This document shows positions 8,310 to 17,386 of a stretch of DNA of 64,000 nt, piece by piece. Below the pieces are notes generated by a model that saw only the letters and a list, made by a program, of their open reading frames with translations, did no database searches and was not told the origin of the DNA. The stretch covers positions 1,860,001-1,924,000 of the forward strand of contig NZ_CP065915.1 in NCBI RefSeq assembly GCF_016134045.1. The letters run 5' to 3'. Positions within the stretch are counted from its first letter, which is position 1; each line of letters opens with the position of its first letter. A program made the position numbers and the translations under genes. The stretch is from Pelagovum pacificum. GTDB lineage: Bacteria; Pseudomonadota; Alphaproteobacteria; Rhodobacterales; Rhodobacteraceae.

Positions 8310-9212
8310 ATGAAAGACAGCACGCAGATGCAGGACGAGGGGCGGCCGCTTCTCGGCGTCGCCCTCGTCGCGATGGCGGTCTTCTGCTTCGCCTCGAGCG
8401 ACGTGCTGATGAAGACGCTCGCCATGCGCTACCCGGTGCCGGTGGTCGGCACCGCCCGCTACGTCGTCAGTCTGATTCTGCTGACGGTGCTGCTCTGGCC
8501 AAGACAGGGTAGGGCGCTCTGGCGCACGCAGCGGACCGGGCTCGTCATCTTCCGCGGTTTCGTGCTGGCGACGGCGACCCTGACCATGGGTCTGGCTCTG
8601 CGCCTGATGCCGGTGGGAGAGACGGTGGCAATCATCTACCTCTCGCCCTTCGCGATCATGCTGCTGGCGATTCCGCTGCTCGGAGAGCGGGTGGCGCTAT
8701 CGGGCTGGATCGCGGCCGGGGTCGGCTTTGCCGGTGTCCTGCTGATCCTGCGGCCCGGCGGCGGGCTGGATCCGGTCGGCGTGATGTTCGCGCTCGCCAA
8801 CGCAGGGTGCGCGACGGCCTACCACCTGCTGTCGCGCCTCTTGTCGCGGACCGAGACAACGCTGGCGATGCTCTACATCGTGACGCTCGTCGGGTCTGTC
8901 GTGTTCGGTGTCCTCGCCATCCCGTCGCTCGGCGGGCCGCTGCCGGGGTGGAGCGACCTCGGCCTGATGTCGATCCTCGGCGTGCTGGCGACGCTGGGCC
9001 ACTTCCTGTTCACCGCCGCCTACCGGGAGGCCCCGGCGTCGCTCGTCGCGCCGGTGAATTACCTGCACCTCGTCTGGGCGGGGGGACTCGGTTGGATCGT
9101 CTTCGGCCACCTGCCGGATCCGGTCAGCGCAATCGGCATGGCGCTGGTGCTTGCCGCCGGGATCGCCATCGCGCTGCGCGCCCACTTCTCGCGCCGCCTC
9201 GTGACGGCCTGA
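8310..9212 (+). CDS. EamA/DMT family inner-membrane transporter
   Basis: 300 residues with ten predicted membrane helices arranged as two five-helix EamA repeats: first half LLGVALVAMAVFCFASSDVLMKTLAMRY through GVLLILRPGGGLDP, second half VGVMFALANAGCATAYHLLSRLLSR to the C-terminus. The start ATG at 8310 has AAAGGA 9 bases upstream. DMT proteins export or exchange metabolites such as amino acids or carboxylates; the substrate is unknown. It ends 90 bases before the promoter of the second tRNA-Asp. Confidence 0.87.
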   Translation: MKDSTQMQDEGRPLLGVALVAMAVFCFASSDVLMKTLAMRYPVPVVGTARYVVSLILLTVLLWPRQGRALWRTQRTGLVIFRGFVLATATLTMGLALRLMPVGETVAIIYLSPFAIMLLAIPLLGERVALSGWIAAGVGFAGVLLILRPGGGLDPVGVMFALANAGCATAYHLLSRLLSRTETTLAMLYIVTLVGSVVFGVLAIPSLGGPLPGWSDLGLMSILGVLATLGHFLFTAAYREAPASLVAPVNYLHLVWAGGLGWIVFGHLPDPVSAIGMALVLAAGIAIALRAHFSRRLVTA

Positions 9213-9301
9213 AGCGCCGGTCACACAGGGCCCGCACGACCCGCCGCATGCCCGATCGACGCGACCGGCCGACATCGCGTCGATTGAAGCGAATTTCGCC
9301 G

Positions 9302-9330
9302 TTGACGCCCCCCGCGGCATCGCCTAGACG
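9302..9330 (+). promoter_or_regulatory. Sigma-70-type promoter of second tRNA-Asp
   Basis: TTGACG at 9302-9307, 17 bases, TAGACG at 9325-9330; predicted start point a few bases before the tRNA at 9342. Same layout as the promoter of copy 1. Confidence 0.55.
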
Positions 9331-9341
9331 GCCCCTCACGC

Positions 9342-9418
9342 GCGGTTGTAGCTCAGTTGGTTAGAGTACCGGCCTGTCACGCCGGGGGTCGCGGGTTCGA
9401 GCCCCGTCAACCGCGCCA
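9342..9418 (+). tRNA. tRNA-Asp(GTC), copy 2
   Basis: 77 bases with encoded CCA, GTC anticodon and intact acceptor, D, anticodon and T stems. Identical to copy 1 except for one D-loop base. The two copies form 77-bp direct repeats around the GNAT and DMT genes. Confidence 0.97.
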
Positions 9419-9532
9419 CTTTCCCCAAGTCGAACGTTTTCACGGGACGGACGAACGTCCCGCTACGGTGCAAGCCACGACGCTGTCGCCCCCTCGTCAC
9501 CGAAGGCACGCGTTAACCTTAACGCGCCGCAT

Positions 9533-9606
9533 CCGGCCTTCTTTGGGCTTCAAATATTTCTCGGGGGTGAATGGGCCGCAGGCCCAGAGGGGGCAGACAG
9601 CCCCCT
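9533..9606. repeat. Dispersed intergenic repeat, copy 1 (inverted relative to 61527)
   Basis: A 74-base element that starts CCGGCCTTCTTTGGGC and ends in a C5 run. It is repeated almost perfectly on the other strand at 61527-61599, with one missing T in the ATATTT core. It contains an internal palindrome GGGCCGCAGGCCC and GGGGGCAGACAGCCCCC. Immediately upstream is an 18-base palindrome, CGCGTTAA-CC-TTAACGCG (9509-9526). It sits between tRNA-Asp copy 2 and the 3' end of the minus-strand peptidase gene, so it may serve as a transcription terminator. Confidence 0.75.
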
Positions 9607-9666
9607 GATCCGGCCGGCCCGAAGGCCGGCCTCAAGGCAGCGCGCGCGCAAGCGCGCACCGCTGGA

Positions 9667-11043
9667 TCAGGTGTCGAGAGCGGCGAGGATGCGCGCCCAG
9701 CTCCGGATCCCCTTGTGGAAGCTGGCAAGGTGATACTTCTCGTTGGGCGAGTGGATCGCGTCGTCGTCCCGCCCGAAGCCGATCAGCATCGAATCGAGCC
9801 CGAGGATCGACTTGAAATAGCCCGCGATCGGGATCGACCCGCCGGCCCCGATGAAGGCAGCCTCGTTCGGCCATTCGTCCGACAGGGCCTGCCGCGCGGC
9901 CTCGTAGGCCGGGTCGTCCGTCGACATGACCGAGGCGGGCGAGGCGCCGTGGCCGTGCCACTCGACAGAACAATCGGCGGGCAGCATGTCCTCGACCATC
10001 TTGCGGAAGCTCTCGCGGATCGCGAGCGGATCCTGCTGCCCGACAAGGCGGAAGCTGATCTTCGCGCTCGCCTTCGAGGGCAGGACCGTCTTGAAACCGT
10101 CGCCGGTGTAGCCGCCGGTGATGCCGTTCACCTCGCAGGTGGGACGCGCCCACAGCATCTCGAGCGCGCTGCGTCCGGATTCGCCGGCCGGAACCGACAG
10201 GCCGACTTCCCCAAGGAACGAGTCGGCGTCGAAGCCGAGCGCGTCCCATTGGGCACGCAGCTCGTCCGTCAGCTCCTCGACGCCGTCGTAGAAGCCGGGC
10301 ACCGTCACTCGACCGTCCTCGTCATGCAGGCTGGCGATGATGCGCGACAGCACGCGGATCGGGTTCATCGCGGCGCCGCCGTAGCTGCCGGAATGGAGGT
10401 CCTTGTCCGGGCCGGTGATCGTCAGCTCCTCGCCGAGCAGCCCGCGCAGCTGGGTCGTGATCGCGGGCGTCTCGGGATCGTACATCGAGGTATCGCAGAT
10501 CAGCGCGACGTCGGCCGCGCTCAGCTCGTCGGCGTTCTCCTTCATGAAGGGCACCAGCGACGGAGAGCCCGATTCCTCTTCCCCTTCGAAGAACATGGTG
10601 ATGCGGCCCGGCAGCTTGCCGTTGACCGCGACCCATGCCCGGCAAGCCTCGACGAAGGTCATCAACTGGCCCTTGTCGTCGCAGGCGCCGCGCGCCCGGA
10701 TCACCTTGCCGGTCGGCGTCTCCTCGAGCGCGGGGTCGAACGGCTCGCGCTTCCACAGGTTCAGCGGATCGACCGGCTGCACGTCGTAATGGCCGTAGAA
10801 CAGCAGGTGCTTGCCGCCCTCGCCACCATGTCCGATCACCATCGGGTGACCGGGCGTCTCGCGCGCGCCGGCCTCGAACCCCATGGAGGCGAGATCTTCC
10901 ACCAGCCAGTCCGCCGCCGTCCGGCAATCGTCCTTGTAGGCGGGATCGGTGGAGATCGAAGGGATCCGAAGCAGCGCGAACAGCCGGTCGAGACTCTGGT
11001 CGAGATCGGCGTCGATGCGGGCGAGAACCTGGTCGAGCGACAT
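9667..11043 (-). CDS. M20 family dipeptidase / metallopeptidase
   Basis: 458 residues from the ATG at 11043 (MSLDQVLARIDADLDQSL). M20 metal-site motifs are present: LLFYGHYDVQPVD (His and catalytic Asp), RGACDDKGQ (bridging Asp), FFEGEEESGSP (catalytic Glu pair) and a C-terminal GAGGSIPIAGYF region with the later His in DDAIHSPNEKY. The lid/dimerisation domain lies in between. Members of this group hydrolyse dipeptides, beta-Ala-His-type peptides or N-carbamoyl compounds in the cytoplasm; the exact substrate is open. No neighbour shares its strand. Confidence 0.88.
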   Translation of the reverse strand: MSLDQVLARIDADLDQSLDRLFALLRIPSISTDPAYKDDCRTAADWLVEDLASMGFEAGARETPGHPMVIGHGGEGGKHLLFYGHYDVQPVDPLNLWKREPFDPALEETPTGKVIRARGACDDKGQLMTFVEACRAWVAVNGKLPGRITMFFEGEEESGSPSLVPFMKENADELSAADVALICDTSMYDPETPAITTQLRGLLGEELTITGPDKDLHSGSYGGAAMNPIRVLSRIIASLHDEDGRVTVPGFYDGVEELTDELRAQWDALGFDADSFLGEVGLSVPAGESGRSALEMLWARPTCEVNGITGGYTGDGFKTVLPSKASAKISFRLVGQQDPLAIRESFRKMVEDMLPADCSVEWHGHGASPASVMSTDDPAYEAARQALSDEWPNEAAFIGAGGSIPIAGYFKSILGLDSMLIGFGRDDDAIHSPNEKYHLASFHKGIRSWARILAALDT

Positions 11044-11128
11044 GGGGACTCCGTATATGAAGGGAAAGGTTGCGCGGACCGTATCAGAGGGCCGACCGGT
11101 GTCCAGCGCACCGAATCCGGCGAAAAGC

Positions 11129-11142
11129 ATGATCCTGATCAA
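11129..11142 (-). promoter_or_regulatory. FNR/FnrL-type box upstream of hemA
   Basis: Read on the minus strand this is TTGAT-CAGG-ATCAT, one mismatch from the FNR consensus TTGAT-N4-ATCAA. It lies in the region between the divergent M20 peptidase and hemA, 178 bases before the hemA start. In Rhodobacter sphaeroides hemA is controlled by FnrL, so control of hemA by oxygen is the likely purpose; the distance means the transcription start would have to be well upstream of the GTG. Confidence 0.5.
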
Positions 11143-11319
11143 ATCTTTTCTCCGCCGGGCACGGTAGGAGGACCGGGCGGGCAGGGTCCACGATAGGAAA
11201 CACCGGTCCGCAAAATTGCCCACTTGAAGGGCAAGGTGCGACATGAGGACCATGGGGGCGATGTTGCCCGGCGCGGGCGGCGCTTATATGACCATGGCAC
11301 ACGACGAGAGGATTGACGG

Positions 11320-12546
11320 GTGACCGACTACGACGCAGCGCTCGACCAGGCCATCGAACGGCTTCACGACGAAGGCCGTTACCGGACCTTCATTGATATC
11401 GAGCGCAAGCGCGGCAACTTTCCGCACGCGACCTGGACCCGCGCCGATGGCACGGAACAGCCGATCACGGTCTGGTGCGGCAACGACTACCTCGGCATGG
11501 GGCAGCACCCGGTCGTGCTGGAAGCGATGCACGAGGCCGTCGAGACGGCTGGTGCGGGCTCCGGCGGCACGCGCAACATCTCGGGCACGACGGTCTACCA
11601 CAAGCGGCTCGAGGCGGAACTTGCCGGTCTGCACGGCAAGGAGCAGGCGCTGCTCTTCACCTCCGCCTACATCGCCAACGATGCGACGCTGTCGACCCTG
11701 CCAAAGCTGTTTCCGGGCCTCATCATCTATTCCGACGCGCTCAACCATGCCTCGATGATCGAAGGCATTCGCCGCAATGGCGGCGCGAAGCGCGTGTTCC
11801 GGCACAACGATGTCGCCCATCTGCGCGAACTGCTGGCCGCCGACGACCCCGACGCGCCCAAGCTGATCGCCTTCGAATCCGTTTATTCGATGGACGGCGA
11901 CTTCGGCCCGATCCGCGAGATCTGCGACATCGCCGACGAGTTCGGCGCGCTCACCTATCTGGACGAAGTGCACGCCGTGGGCATGTACGGCGCACATGGC
12001 GGCGGCGTCTCCGAGCGGGACGGACTAGCCCACCGGATCGACATCATCAACGGCACGCTCGGCAAGGCCTATGGCGTGATGGGCGGCTATATCGCCGCGT
12101 CCAGCCGCATGTGCGACGCGGTCAGATCCTATGCGCCGGGCTTCATTTTTACCACATCGCTGCCCCCGGCAATTGCTGCCGGTGCCGCGGCAAGTGTCCG
12201 CCATCTCAAGTCCGACGCCGCTCTGCGGGAGCAGCATCAGACCCAGGCCGCGATCCTCAAGACCCGTCTGAAGGCGCTCGGATTGCCGCTGATCGACCAC
12301 GGCAGCCACATCGTCCCGCTGATCGTAGGCGACCCGATCCACACCAAGAAAATATCCGATATGCTCTTGGAAAGGCACGGGATTTACGTCCAGCCGATCA
12401 ACTTCCCGACGGTGCCCCGCGGGACCGAGCGTCTGCGCTTCACACCGTCCCCGGTTCACGGACCGCACGAAATTGATGCGCTGGTCAAAGGGCTCGACGG
12501 GCTCTGGTCGCATTGCGCGTTAAATCGCCAAGAACTGGCGGGCTGA
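11320..12546 (+). CDS. hemA: 5-aminolevulinate synthase
   Basis: 408 residues. It catalyses glycine + succinyl-CoA to 5-aminolevulinate, the first step of haem, cobalamin and bacteriochlorophyll synthesis (Shemin pathway). Family signatures: [55 protein letters not shown] and the PLP lysine about residue 249 in [14 protein letters not shown]; the C-terminus [14 protein letters not shown] is typical. Length matches alphaproteobacterial enzymes (about 405). The start is GTG at 11320, with GAGAGGA 8-14 bases upstream. An FNR-like box lies upstream. Confidence 0.97.
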   Translation: MTDYDAALDQAIERLHDEGRYRTFIDIERKRGNFPHATWTRADGTEQPITVWCGNDYLGMGQHPVVLEAMHEAVETAGAGSGGTRNISGTTVYHKRLEAELAGLHGKEQALLFTSAYIANDATLSTLPKLFPGLIIYSDALNHASMIEGIRRNGGAKRVFRHNDVAHLRELLAADDPDAPKLIAFESVYSMDGDFGPIREICDIADEFGALTYLDEVHAVGMYGAHGGGVSERDGLAHRIDIINGTLGKAYGVMGGYIAASSRMCDAVRSYAPGFIFTTSLPPAIAAGAAASVRHLKSDAALREQHQTQAAILKTRLKALGLPLIDHGSHIVPLIVGDPIHTKKISDMLLERHGIYVQPINFPTVPRGTERLRFTPSPVHGPHEIDALVKGLDGLWSHCALNRQELAG

Positions 12547-12661
12547 CCTTTTCTGCGGGTGCACCCTCCGGGGGCCTGTGCTAACGACTCTTTAGGCCAC
12601 GACTGGATCGAATCGACAGGTTGTGGATAACTTGGGGCAGACTAAGGCACGGGCTGGCAGG

Positions 12662-14023
12662 ATGGGTCGCGGACCGAAGCGCGATATAACCGATATGGCA
12701 GAGAAGCCTTCGGGCTTCGACGACTTCGAGTTGCGTCTCGGGGATCTGCTCCGGGGTGAGCGCGCGACGCTCGGCAAGAGCCTCCTCGACGTCCAGCGCG
12801 AGCTCAAGATCAAGGCTGCCTATATCGCCGCGATCGAGAATGCCGATCCCACCGCTTTCGAGACCCCCGGTTTCATCGCCGGCTACGTGCGCTCCTACGC
12901 CCGTTACCTGAACATGGACCCCGAGTGGGCGTTCAACACGTTCTGCCGGGAGAGCGGGTTCGAGACCGCGCACGGCATGTCGGCCGCTGCCTCGACCGTG
13001 AAGCCGAGCCGCGAAGAGCGGAAGCAGCCGAAGGGCGGGGACGACATGTTCTCGTCCCCCCGCACGCCCTTCATTCCCACCGGTGACGCGTTCCTCGCCC
13101 GGGTCGAGCCCGGCGCGATCGGGTCCGTCATCGTGCTGCTCGCCCTCGTCGGTGGCCTCGGCTACGGCGGCTGGACCGTGCTTAACGAAGTCCAGAAGGT
13201 CCAGTTCGCACCCGTCGAGCAGGCACCCACCGTGATGGCCGATGTCGATCCGCTTGCCGGTGGCGGGGCCGTCGCCTCCGAGCCCGAGACGTCCGCCGCC
13301 GAAAGCGCAACGATGACCGCTGGCCTGCGCCCGCCGTCGACGGGCGCCTATGACCGTCTTTACCGGCCCGAAGCGCTCGATGTGCCGGTGATGGTCGCGC
13401 GTGATGCGCCGATTTCGACGCTGAACCCGCAATCGATGGGGGCCCTGACCGCAGAGGCCAATATCGGCAACGTCGGGATGCCCGCGACCGCCATGGCGTC
13501 GCGCGCCGCAGGCGACGGCGACATCGCTGTCGACGAGAATGCCGTCGACATCGCGCTCGCCTCCGCACTCGGCCGTGGCGCACGCCCGACCGACGCCGCC
13601 AATGGTGCTGGCGACGAGGCAGAGCTGACCGTGCCGACGTCCGGTGTCCAGGTCACCGAAGAGCCGATCCCCGCCGTGCAGCTCGTCGCCGCGCGCGAGG
13701 CCTGGGTGCGGGTGACCGCGCCGGACGGCACCGTGATCTACGAAGCGACCATGCGGCACGGCGACACCTTCGCGGTGCCCCAGACCGAAGAACCCGCGAC
13801 CCTGCGCATCGGCGAAAGCGGTGCAGTCTACTTCGCGGTGAACGGCGAACATTACGGCCCCGTCGGCCAGCGCGGTGCGGTGACCAGCAACGTCGCGCTC
13901 TCCGCCTCGGCGCTGACCGACCGCTACCAGGTCGCCGACATTTCGGCTGACGCCGACCTCGACGACATTGTCCGCGTGGCGGAGAACCGGGTCCCGGTCG
14001 AGATCCCCCCCGAGACGGAGTGA
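12662..14023 (+). CDS. RodZ-like protein: N-terminal HTH, one membrane helix, C-terminal DUF4115
   Basis: 453 residues from ATG 12662; a GTG at 12623 would add 13. N-terminal Xre-type HTH_25 domain (LGDLLRGERATLGKSLLDVQRELKIKAAYIAAIE and FIAGYVRSYARYLNMDP), a single membrane helix at about residues 155-180 (GSVIVLLALVGGLGYGGWTV), a long Ala/Pro/Asp-rich linker and a C-terminal DUF4115-type beta domain (AWVRVTAPDGTVIYEATMRHGDTFAVP). RodZ links MreB to the membrane and the elongasome. It precedes ispG, a gene order seen widely in alphaproteobacteria. Confidence 0.85.
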   Translation: MGRGPKRDITDMAEKPSGFDDFELRLGDLLRGERATLGKSLLDVQRELKIKAAYIAAIENADPTAFETPGFIAGYVRSYARYLNMDPEWAFNTFCRESGFETAHGMSAAASTVKPSREERKQPKGGDDMFSSPRTPFIPTGDAFLARVEPGAIGSVIVLLALVGGLGYGGWTVLNEVQKVQFAPVEQAPTVMADVDPLAGGGAVASEPETSAAESATMTAGLRPPSTGAYDRLYRPEALDVPVMVARDAPISTLNPQSMGALTAEANIGNVGMPATAMASRAAGDGDIAVDENAVDIALASALGRGARPTDAANGAGDEAELTVPTSGVQVTEEPIPAVQLVAAREAWVRVTAPDGTVIYEATMRHGDTFAVPQTEEPATLRIGESGAVYFAVNGEHYGPVGQRGAVTSNVALSASALTDRYQVADISADADLDDIVRVAENRVPVEIPPETE

Positions 14024-14121
14024 CGCGTGCCGGTTGTCCACCGGCTCCGTCGCGCATAGGTTCCCCTCGACTCGAACAGAGGTGATCCTCCCTCCGGAAC
14101 CGCTCTGAAAGGGCGCCCCCC

Positions 14122-15267
14122 ATGTCGCTGAACCACGTCCGCCCCTGGCGCAACATCTACCGCCGCGAAAGCCGCAAGATCATGGTTGGCAACGTCGCCG
14201 TCGGTGGCGATGCGCCGATCTCCGTCCAGACGATGACCAACACTTTGACGACCGACGTCAAGGCAACGGTCGAACAGGTGCAGGCCGCCGCCGAAGCCGG
14301 TGCCGACATCGTGCGCGTCTCCGTGCCGGACGAAGCCTCGTCCAAGGCGTTGAAGGAGATCGTCAAGGAAAGCCCGGTCCCAATCGTCGCGGACATCCAC
14401 TTCCACTACAAGCGCGGCATCGAAAGCGCCGAGGCGGGTGCCGCCTGCCTGCGCATCAACCCCGGCAACATCGGGGACGAGAAGCGCGTCCGCGAAGTGA
14501 TCGCTGCCGCCCGCGACCACGGCTGTTCCATGCGGATCGGCGTCAACGCCGGCTCGCTTGAGCGGCACCTGCTCGAGAAATACGGCGAGCCTTGCCCCGA
14601 CGCGATGGTCGAGAGCGCGATGGAGCATATCCGCATTCTCGAGGACAACGACTTCTTCGAGTTCAAGATCTCGGTGAAGGCATCCGACGTCTTTCTCGCC
14701 GCCGCTGCCTACCAGGGCATCGCGGAGGCCACGGACGCGCCGATCCACCTCGGCATCACCGAAGCCGGCGGCCTGATGTCGGGCACGATCAAAAGCGCGA
14801 TCGGCCTCGGCAACCTGCTGTGGATGGGGATCGGTGACACGGTCCGCGTCTCGCTCTCGGCCGATCCGGTGGAAGAGGTCAAAGTCGGCTACGAGATCCT
14901 GAAGTCGCTCGGCCTGCGCCACCGTGGGGTGAACATCATCTCCTGCCCGAGCTGCGCCCGCCAGGGCTTCGACGTCATCAAGACGGTCGAGAAGCTCGAG
15001 GATCGGCTCGCCCACATCAAGACGCCGATGTCGCTGTCGATCATCGGTTGCGTGGTGAATGGGCCGGGCGAAGCGCTGATGACGGATGTCGGCTTCACCG
15101 GCGGCGGCAACGGCAACGGCATGGTCTACCTTGCCGGCAAACAGAGCCACCGGATGAGCAACGACGAGATGATCGATCACATCGTCGAACAGGTCGAGAA
15201 GAAAGCGGACCAGCTGGAACAGGAGCGCGCAGCCGAAGCAGACGCGTCCCAGACCGCCGCCGAGTGA
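14122..15267 (+). CDS. ispG: 4-hydroxy-3-methylbut-2-enyl diphosphate synthase
   Basis: 381 residues. This Fe-S enzyme converts MEcPP to HMBPP in the non-mevalonate isoprenoid pathway. Diagnostic sequence: N-terminal TIM barrel with [30 protein letters not shown] and LRINPGNIG, and the C-terminal [4Fe-4S] domain with [14 protein letters not shown] (two Cys) and [10 protein letters not shown] (third Cys). Length and order fit the short bacterial IspG/GcpE form. It lies about 100 bases after the RodZ-like gene and is followed by a strong hairpin. Confidence 0.97.
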   Translation: MSLNHVRPWRNIYRRESRKIMVGNVAVGGDAPISVQTMTNTLTTDVKATVEQVQAAAEAGADIVRVSVPDEASSKALKEIVKESPVPIVADIHFHYKRGIESAEAGAACLRINPGNIGDEKRVREVIAAARDHGCSMRIGVNAGSLERHLLEKYGEPCPDAMVESAMEHIRILEDNDFFEFKISVKASDVFLAAAAYQGIAEATDAPIHLGITEAGGLMSGTIKSAIGLGNLLWMGIGDTVRVSLSADPVEEVKVGYEILKSLGLRHRGVNIISCPSCARQGFDVIKTVEKLEDRLAHIKTPMSLSIIGCVVNGPGEALMTDVGFTGGGNGNGMVYLAGKQSHRMSNDEMIDHIVEQVEKKADQLEQERAAEADASQTAAE

Positions 15268-15274
15268 TTGCCTT

Positions 15275-15306
15275 GCGGCCAAGCGCTCTTAAAAGCGCCT
15301 GGCCGC
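15275..15306. terminator. Bidirectional hairpin between ispG and the DsbA-like gene
   Basis: GCGGCCA-A-GCGCT-CTTAAA-AGCGC-C-TGGCCGC gives a 7-bp plus 5-bp stem with one A/C mismatch and a 6-base loop. It starts 7 bases after ispG and sits before the convergent stop at 15329. No U-run follows on either strand, so it may need help from Rho or act as an RNA 3' stabiliser. Confidence 0.55.
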
Positions 15307-15328
15307 CAGATACCCTGCCAGCGCCAGG

Positions 15329-16084
15329 TCAGCCCCGATCGGCGCGCACGGAGTCGACGATCCCTTCCATCTGCTCCAGCGGCAGGTAGCCGCGGATCAT
15401 CTGGTCGGCCATCACGAAGGTCGGCGTGCCGGTGATCTGCAGCCGCTGCGCCAGCGCGCGCGTCTCGGCGATCTCGGCGGCGACCTCGTCGGAATTCATT
15501 TGCTCGAGGATCGCGTCGGCATCGTAGCCGAACGTCTCTGCCATCCGTGACAGGCTCTCTTCGGTGGCGTCGCCGCGCATGTTGATGAGCGCCTCGTGGA
15601 CCGCTTCGTACTCGTCGTCGCCGTGAAGCTGACGGACCGCGATCGCGAATTGCGAGCTGAGGGTGGAGCCTTCGCCAAGGATCGGAAATTCCTTCACGAT
15701 CAGGCGGATATTGCCGTCCGCTTCGATCAGCTCCTCGACCTCGGGGTAGGCGCGGCGGCAGTAGCCGCACCGGTAATCCATGAATTCGACGATGGTGATG
15801 TCACCGTCCGGGTTGCCCCCGACCCAGGAGAAGCCGTCGTCGACAAGCGCGTCCATGTTGCTCGACACGAGGTTCTGGTCGGCCTGGGCCTGCGTCTCCG
15901 CCTCACGCTGTTCGAGAACGCCGATGGCTTCCATCAGCACTTCCGGGTTATCCATCAGGTAGGCGCGCACTTCCGCGCGGAACGCGGAGCGCTCGGCGTC
16001 GGTCATGTTCTCGGGGTCGAACGCGGCGGCGGGGCCGGCAAGCACGGCCGCGAAGGCGACGGCTGCGGTGAGGGTTTTCATCAT
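15329..16084 (-). CDS. DsbA-family periplasmic thiol-disulfide protein
   Basis: About 251 residues from the ATG pair at 16084/16081; GGAG lies 8 bases upstream. Signal peptide MMKTLTAAVAFAAVLAGPAAAF, then a helical N-terminal extension (EVRAYLMDNPEVLMEAIGVLEQRE), then a DsbA thioredoxin fold: ITIVEFMDYRCGYCRRAYPEV with active-site CGYC, a helical insertion and the cis-proline loop GTPTFVM. The sequence type matches Com1/DsbA-like oxidoreductases common in alphaproteobacteria. It probably oxidises or isomerises disulfides of exported proteins. The small Cys-pair proteins at 33-35 kb would be candidate clients, but that is speculation. Confidence 0.88.
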   Translation of the reverse strand: MMKTLTAAVAFAAVLAGPAAAFDPENMTDAERSAFRAEVRAYLMDNPEVLMEAIGVLEQREAETQAQADQNLVSSNMDALVDDGFSWVGGNPDGDITIVEFMDYRCGYCRRAYPEVEELIEADGNIRLIVKEFPILGEGSTLSSQFAIAVRQLHGDDEYEAVHEALINMRGDATEESLSRMAETFGYDADAILEQMNSDEVAAEIAETRALAQRLQITGTPTFVMADQMIRGYLPLEQMEGIVDSVRADRG

Positions 16085-16225
16085 CGTGGTCGCTCCAGCA
16101 GAAATGTCGCCCCGACGTCGCATATCATGTGTCCCGGGGAAAGTGCGGCGAAGCGCCTCTCTATCAGGTGCATTGACGGGACCGGTCGCGGCTTGGCAAA
16201 TCGGGGCAACGATAGGGGGCAGGCC

Positions 16226-17386
16226 ATGAAGACATCAAGCCGGGGACAAGTCGATCCCTTCATTGTGATGGACATCGCGCAGGCCGCCGCGGAGGCCGAG
16301 GCAGAAGGCCGTCCGGTGATCCACATGGAGATCGGTCAACCCGGGACCGGCGCGCCGCGCGGCGCGCTCGACGGGCTGTCGCGGGACATGAGCGACGGGC
16401 CGCTCGGCTATTCCGTCGCGCTCGGCATTCCCGAGCTGCGCCGCCGCATCGCCCACCACTACGGCACGGAGTACGACGTCGACCTCGACCCGGCGCGGGT
16501 GGTGATTACCGCCGGGGCGTCCGGCGCCTTCATCCTGGCCTTCTCGGCGCTGTTCGACACCGGGGCCCGCGTCGGGCTGGGCGAACCCTGCTATCCGTCC
16601 TACCGCCAGATCCTCAAGGCGCTGGACCTCGTGCCGGTCGGCATCCCCACGACGCTGGACACTCGTATGCAACCGGTCGCGCGTGACGTTAGCGGACACG
16701 CGCTCGACGGGCTGCTCGTCGCATCACCCGCCAATCCCACGGGGACGATGCTCGGCCATGCAGAGCTCACTGCGCTGTCGGACGCCTGTCTCGAGACGGA
16801 CACCAGCCTGATATCCGACGAAATCTACCACGGCCTGACCTACGGCGCGCGCGCGACCTCGGCGCTCGAGGTGACGGACGAGGTCTATGTCATCAATTCC
16901 TTCTCCAAGTATTTCTCCATGACCGGTTGGCGTGTCGGCTGGATGGTCGTGCCGCCCGATCACGTCCGCATCGTGGAACGTCTGGCCCAGAACCTGTTCA
17001 TCTGTCCGCCGCACGCCAGCCAGCGTCTCGCGCTTCATGCCTTCGACTGCCGCGAGGAGCTCGACGCCAACGTCGCCGTCTATGCCGAGAACCGCCGCCT
17101 GATGCTGGAGGAGCTGCCGAAGGCGGGCTTCCGCGATCTCGCACCGCCCGACGGCGCTTTCTACATCTACGCCGATGTCAGCGACTTCACCGATGACGCG
17201 CTCGCCTTCAGCCACGAGATCCTGGAGGTCGCGGGCGTCGCCGTGACGCCGGGGATCGACTTCGATCCCGAGCGGGGTCGGCAGTGGCTGCGCTTCTCCT
17301 ACGCCCAGTCGACCGACGCGATCCGCGAGGGGCTGCGCCGGCTGACCAAATTCATGGACGACCGCAAGCGGGAGGCGGCGGAATGA
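16226..17386 (+). CDS. Class I/II pyridoxal-phosphate aminotransferase
   Basis: 386 residues from ATG 16226, with AGGGGG upstream. Fold type I features: HMEIGQPGTGAP, YSVALGIPELRRRIAHHY, ITAGASGAFIL, ASPANPTGTML, SDEIYHGLTY and the PLP lysine in NSFSKYFSMTGWRVGWM; the C-terminal GIDFDPERGRQWLRFSYAQS contains the Arg that binds the substrate carboxylate. It belongs to the aspartate/aromatic aminotransferase superfamily; amino donor unknown. Its stop overlaps the amidase start (ATGA at 17383-17386), so the two are translationally coupled despite unrelated functions. Confidence 0.9.
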   Translation: MKTSSRGQVDPFIVMDIAQAAAEAEAEGRPVIHMEIGQPGTGAPRGALDGLSRDMSDGPLGYSVALGIPELRRRIAHHYGTEYDVDLDPARVVITAGASGAFILAFSALFDTGARVGLGEPCYPSYRQILKALDLVPVGIPTTLDTRMQPVARDVSGHALDGLLVASPANPTGTMLGHAELTALSDACLETDTSLISDEIYHGLTYGARATSALEVTDEVYVINSFSKYFSMTGWRVGWMVVPPDHVRIVERLAQNLFICPPHASQRLALHAFDCREELDANVAVYAENRRLMLEELPKAGFRDLAPPDGAFYIYADVSDFTDDALAFSHEILEVAGVAVTPGIDFDPERGRQWLRFSYAQSTDAIREGLRRLTKFMDDRKREAAE

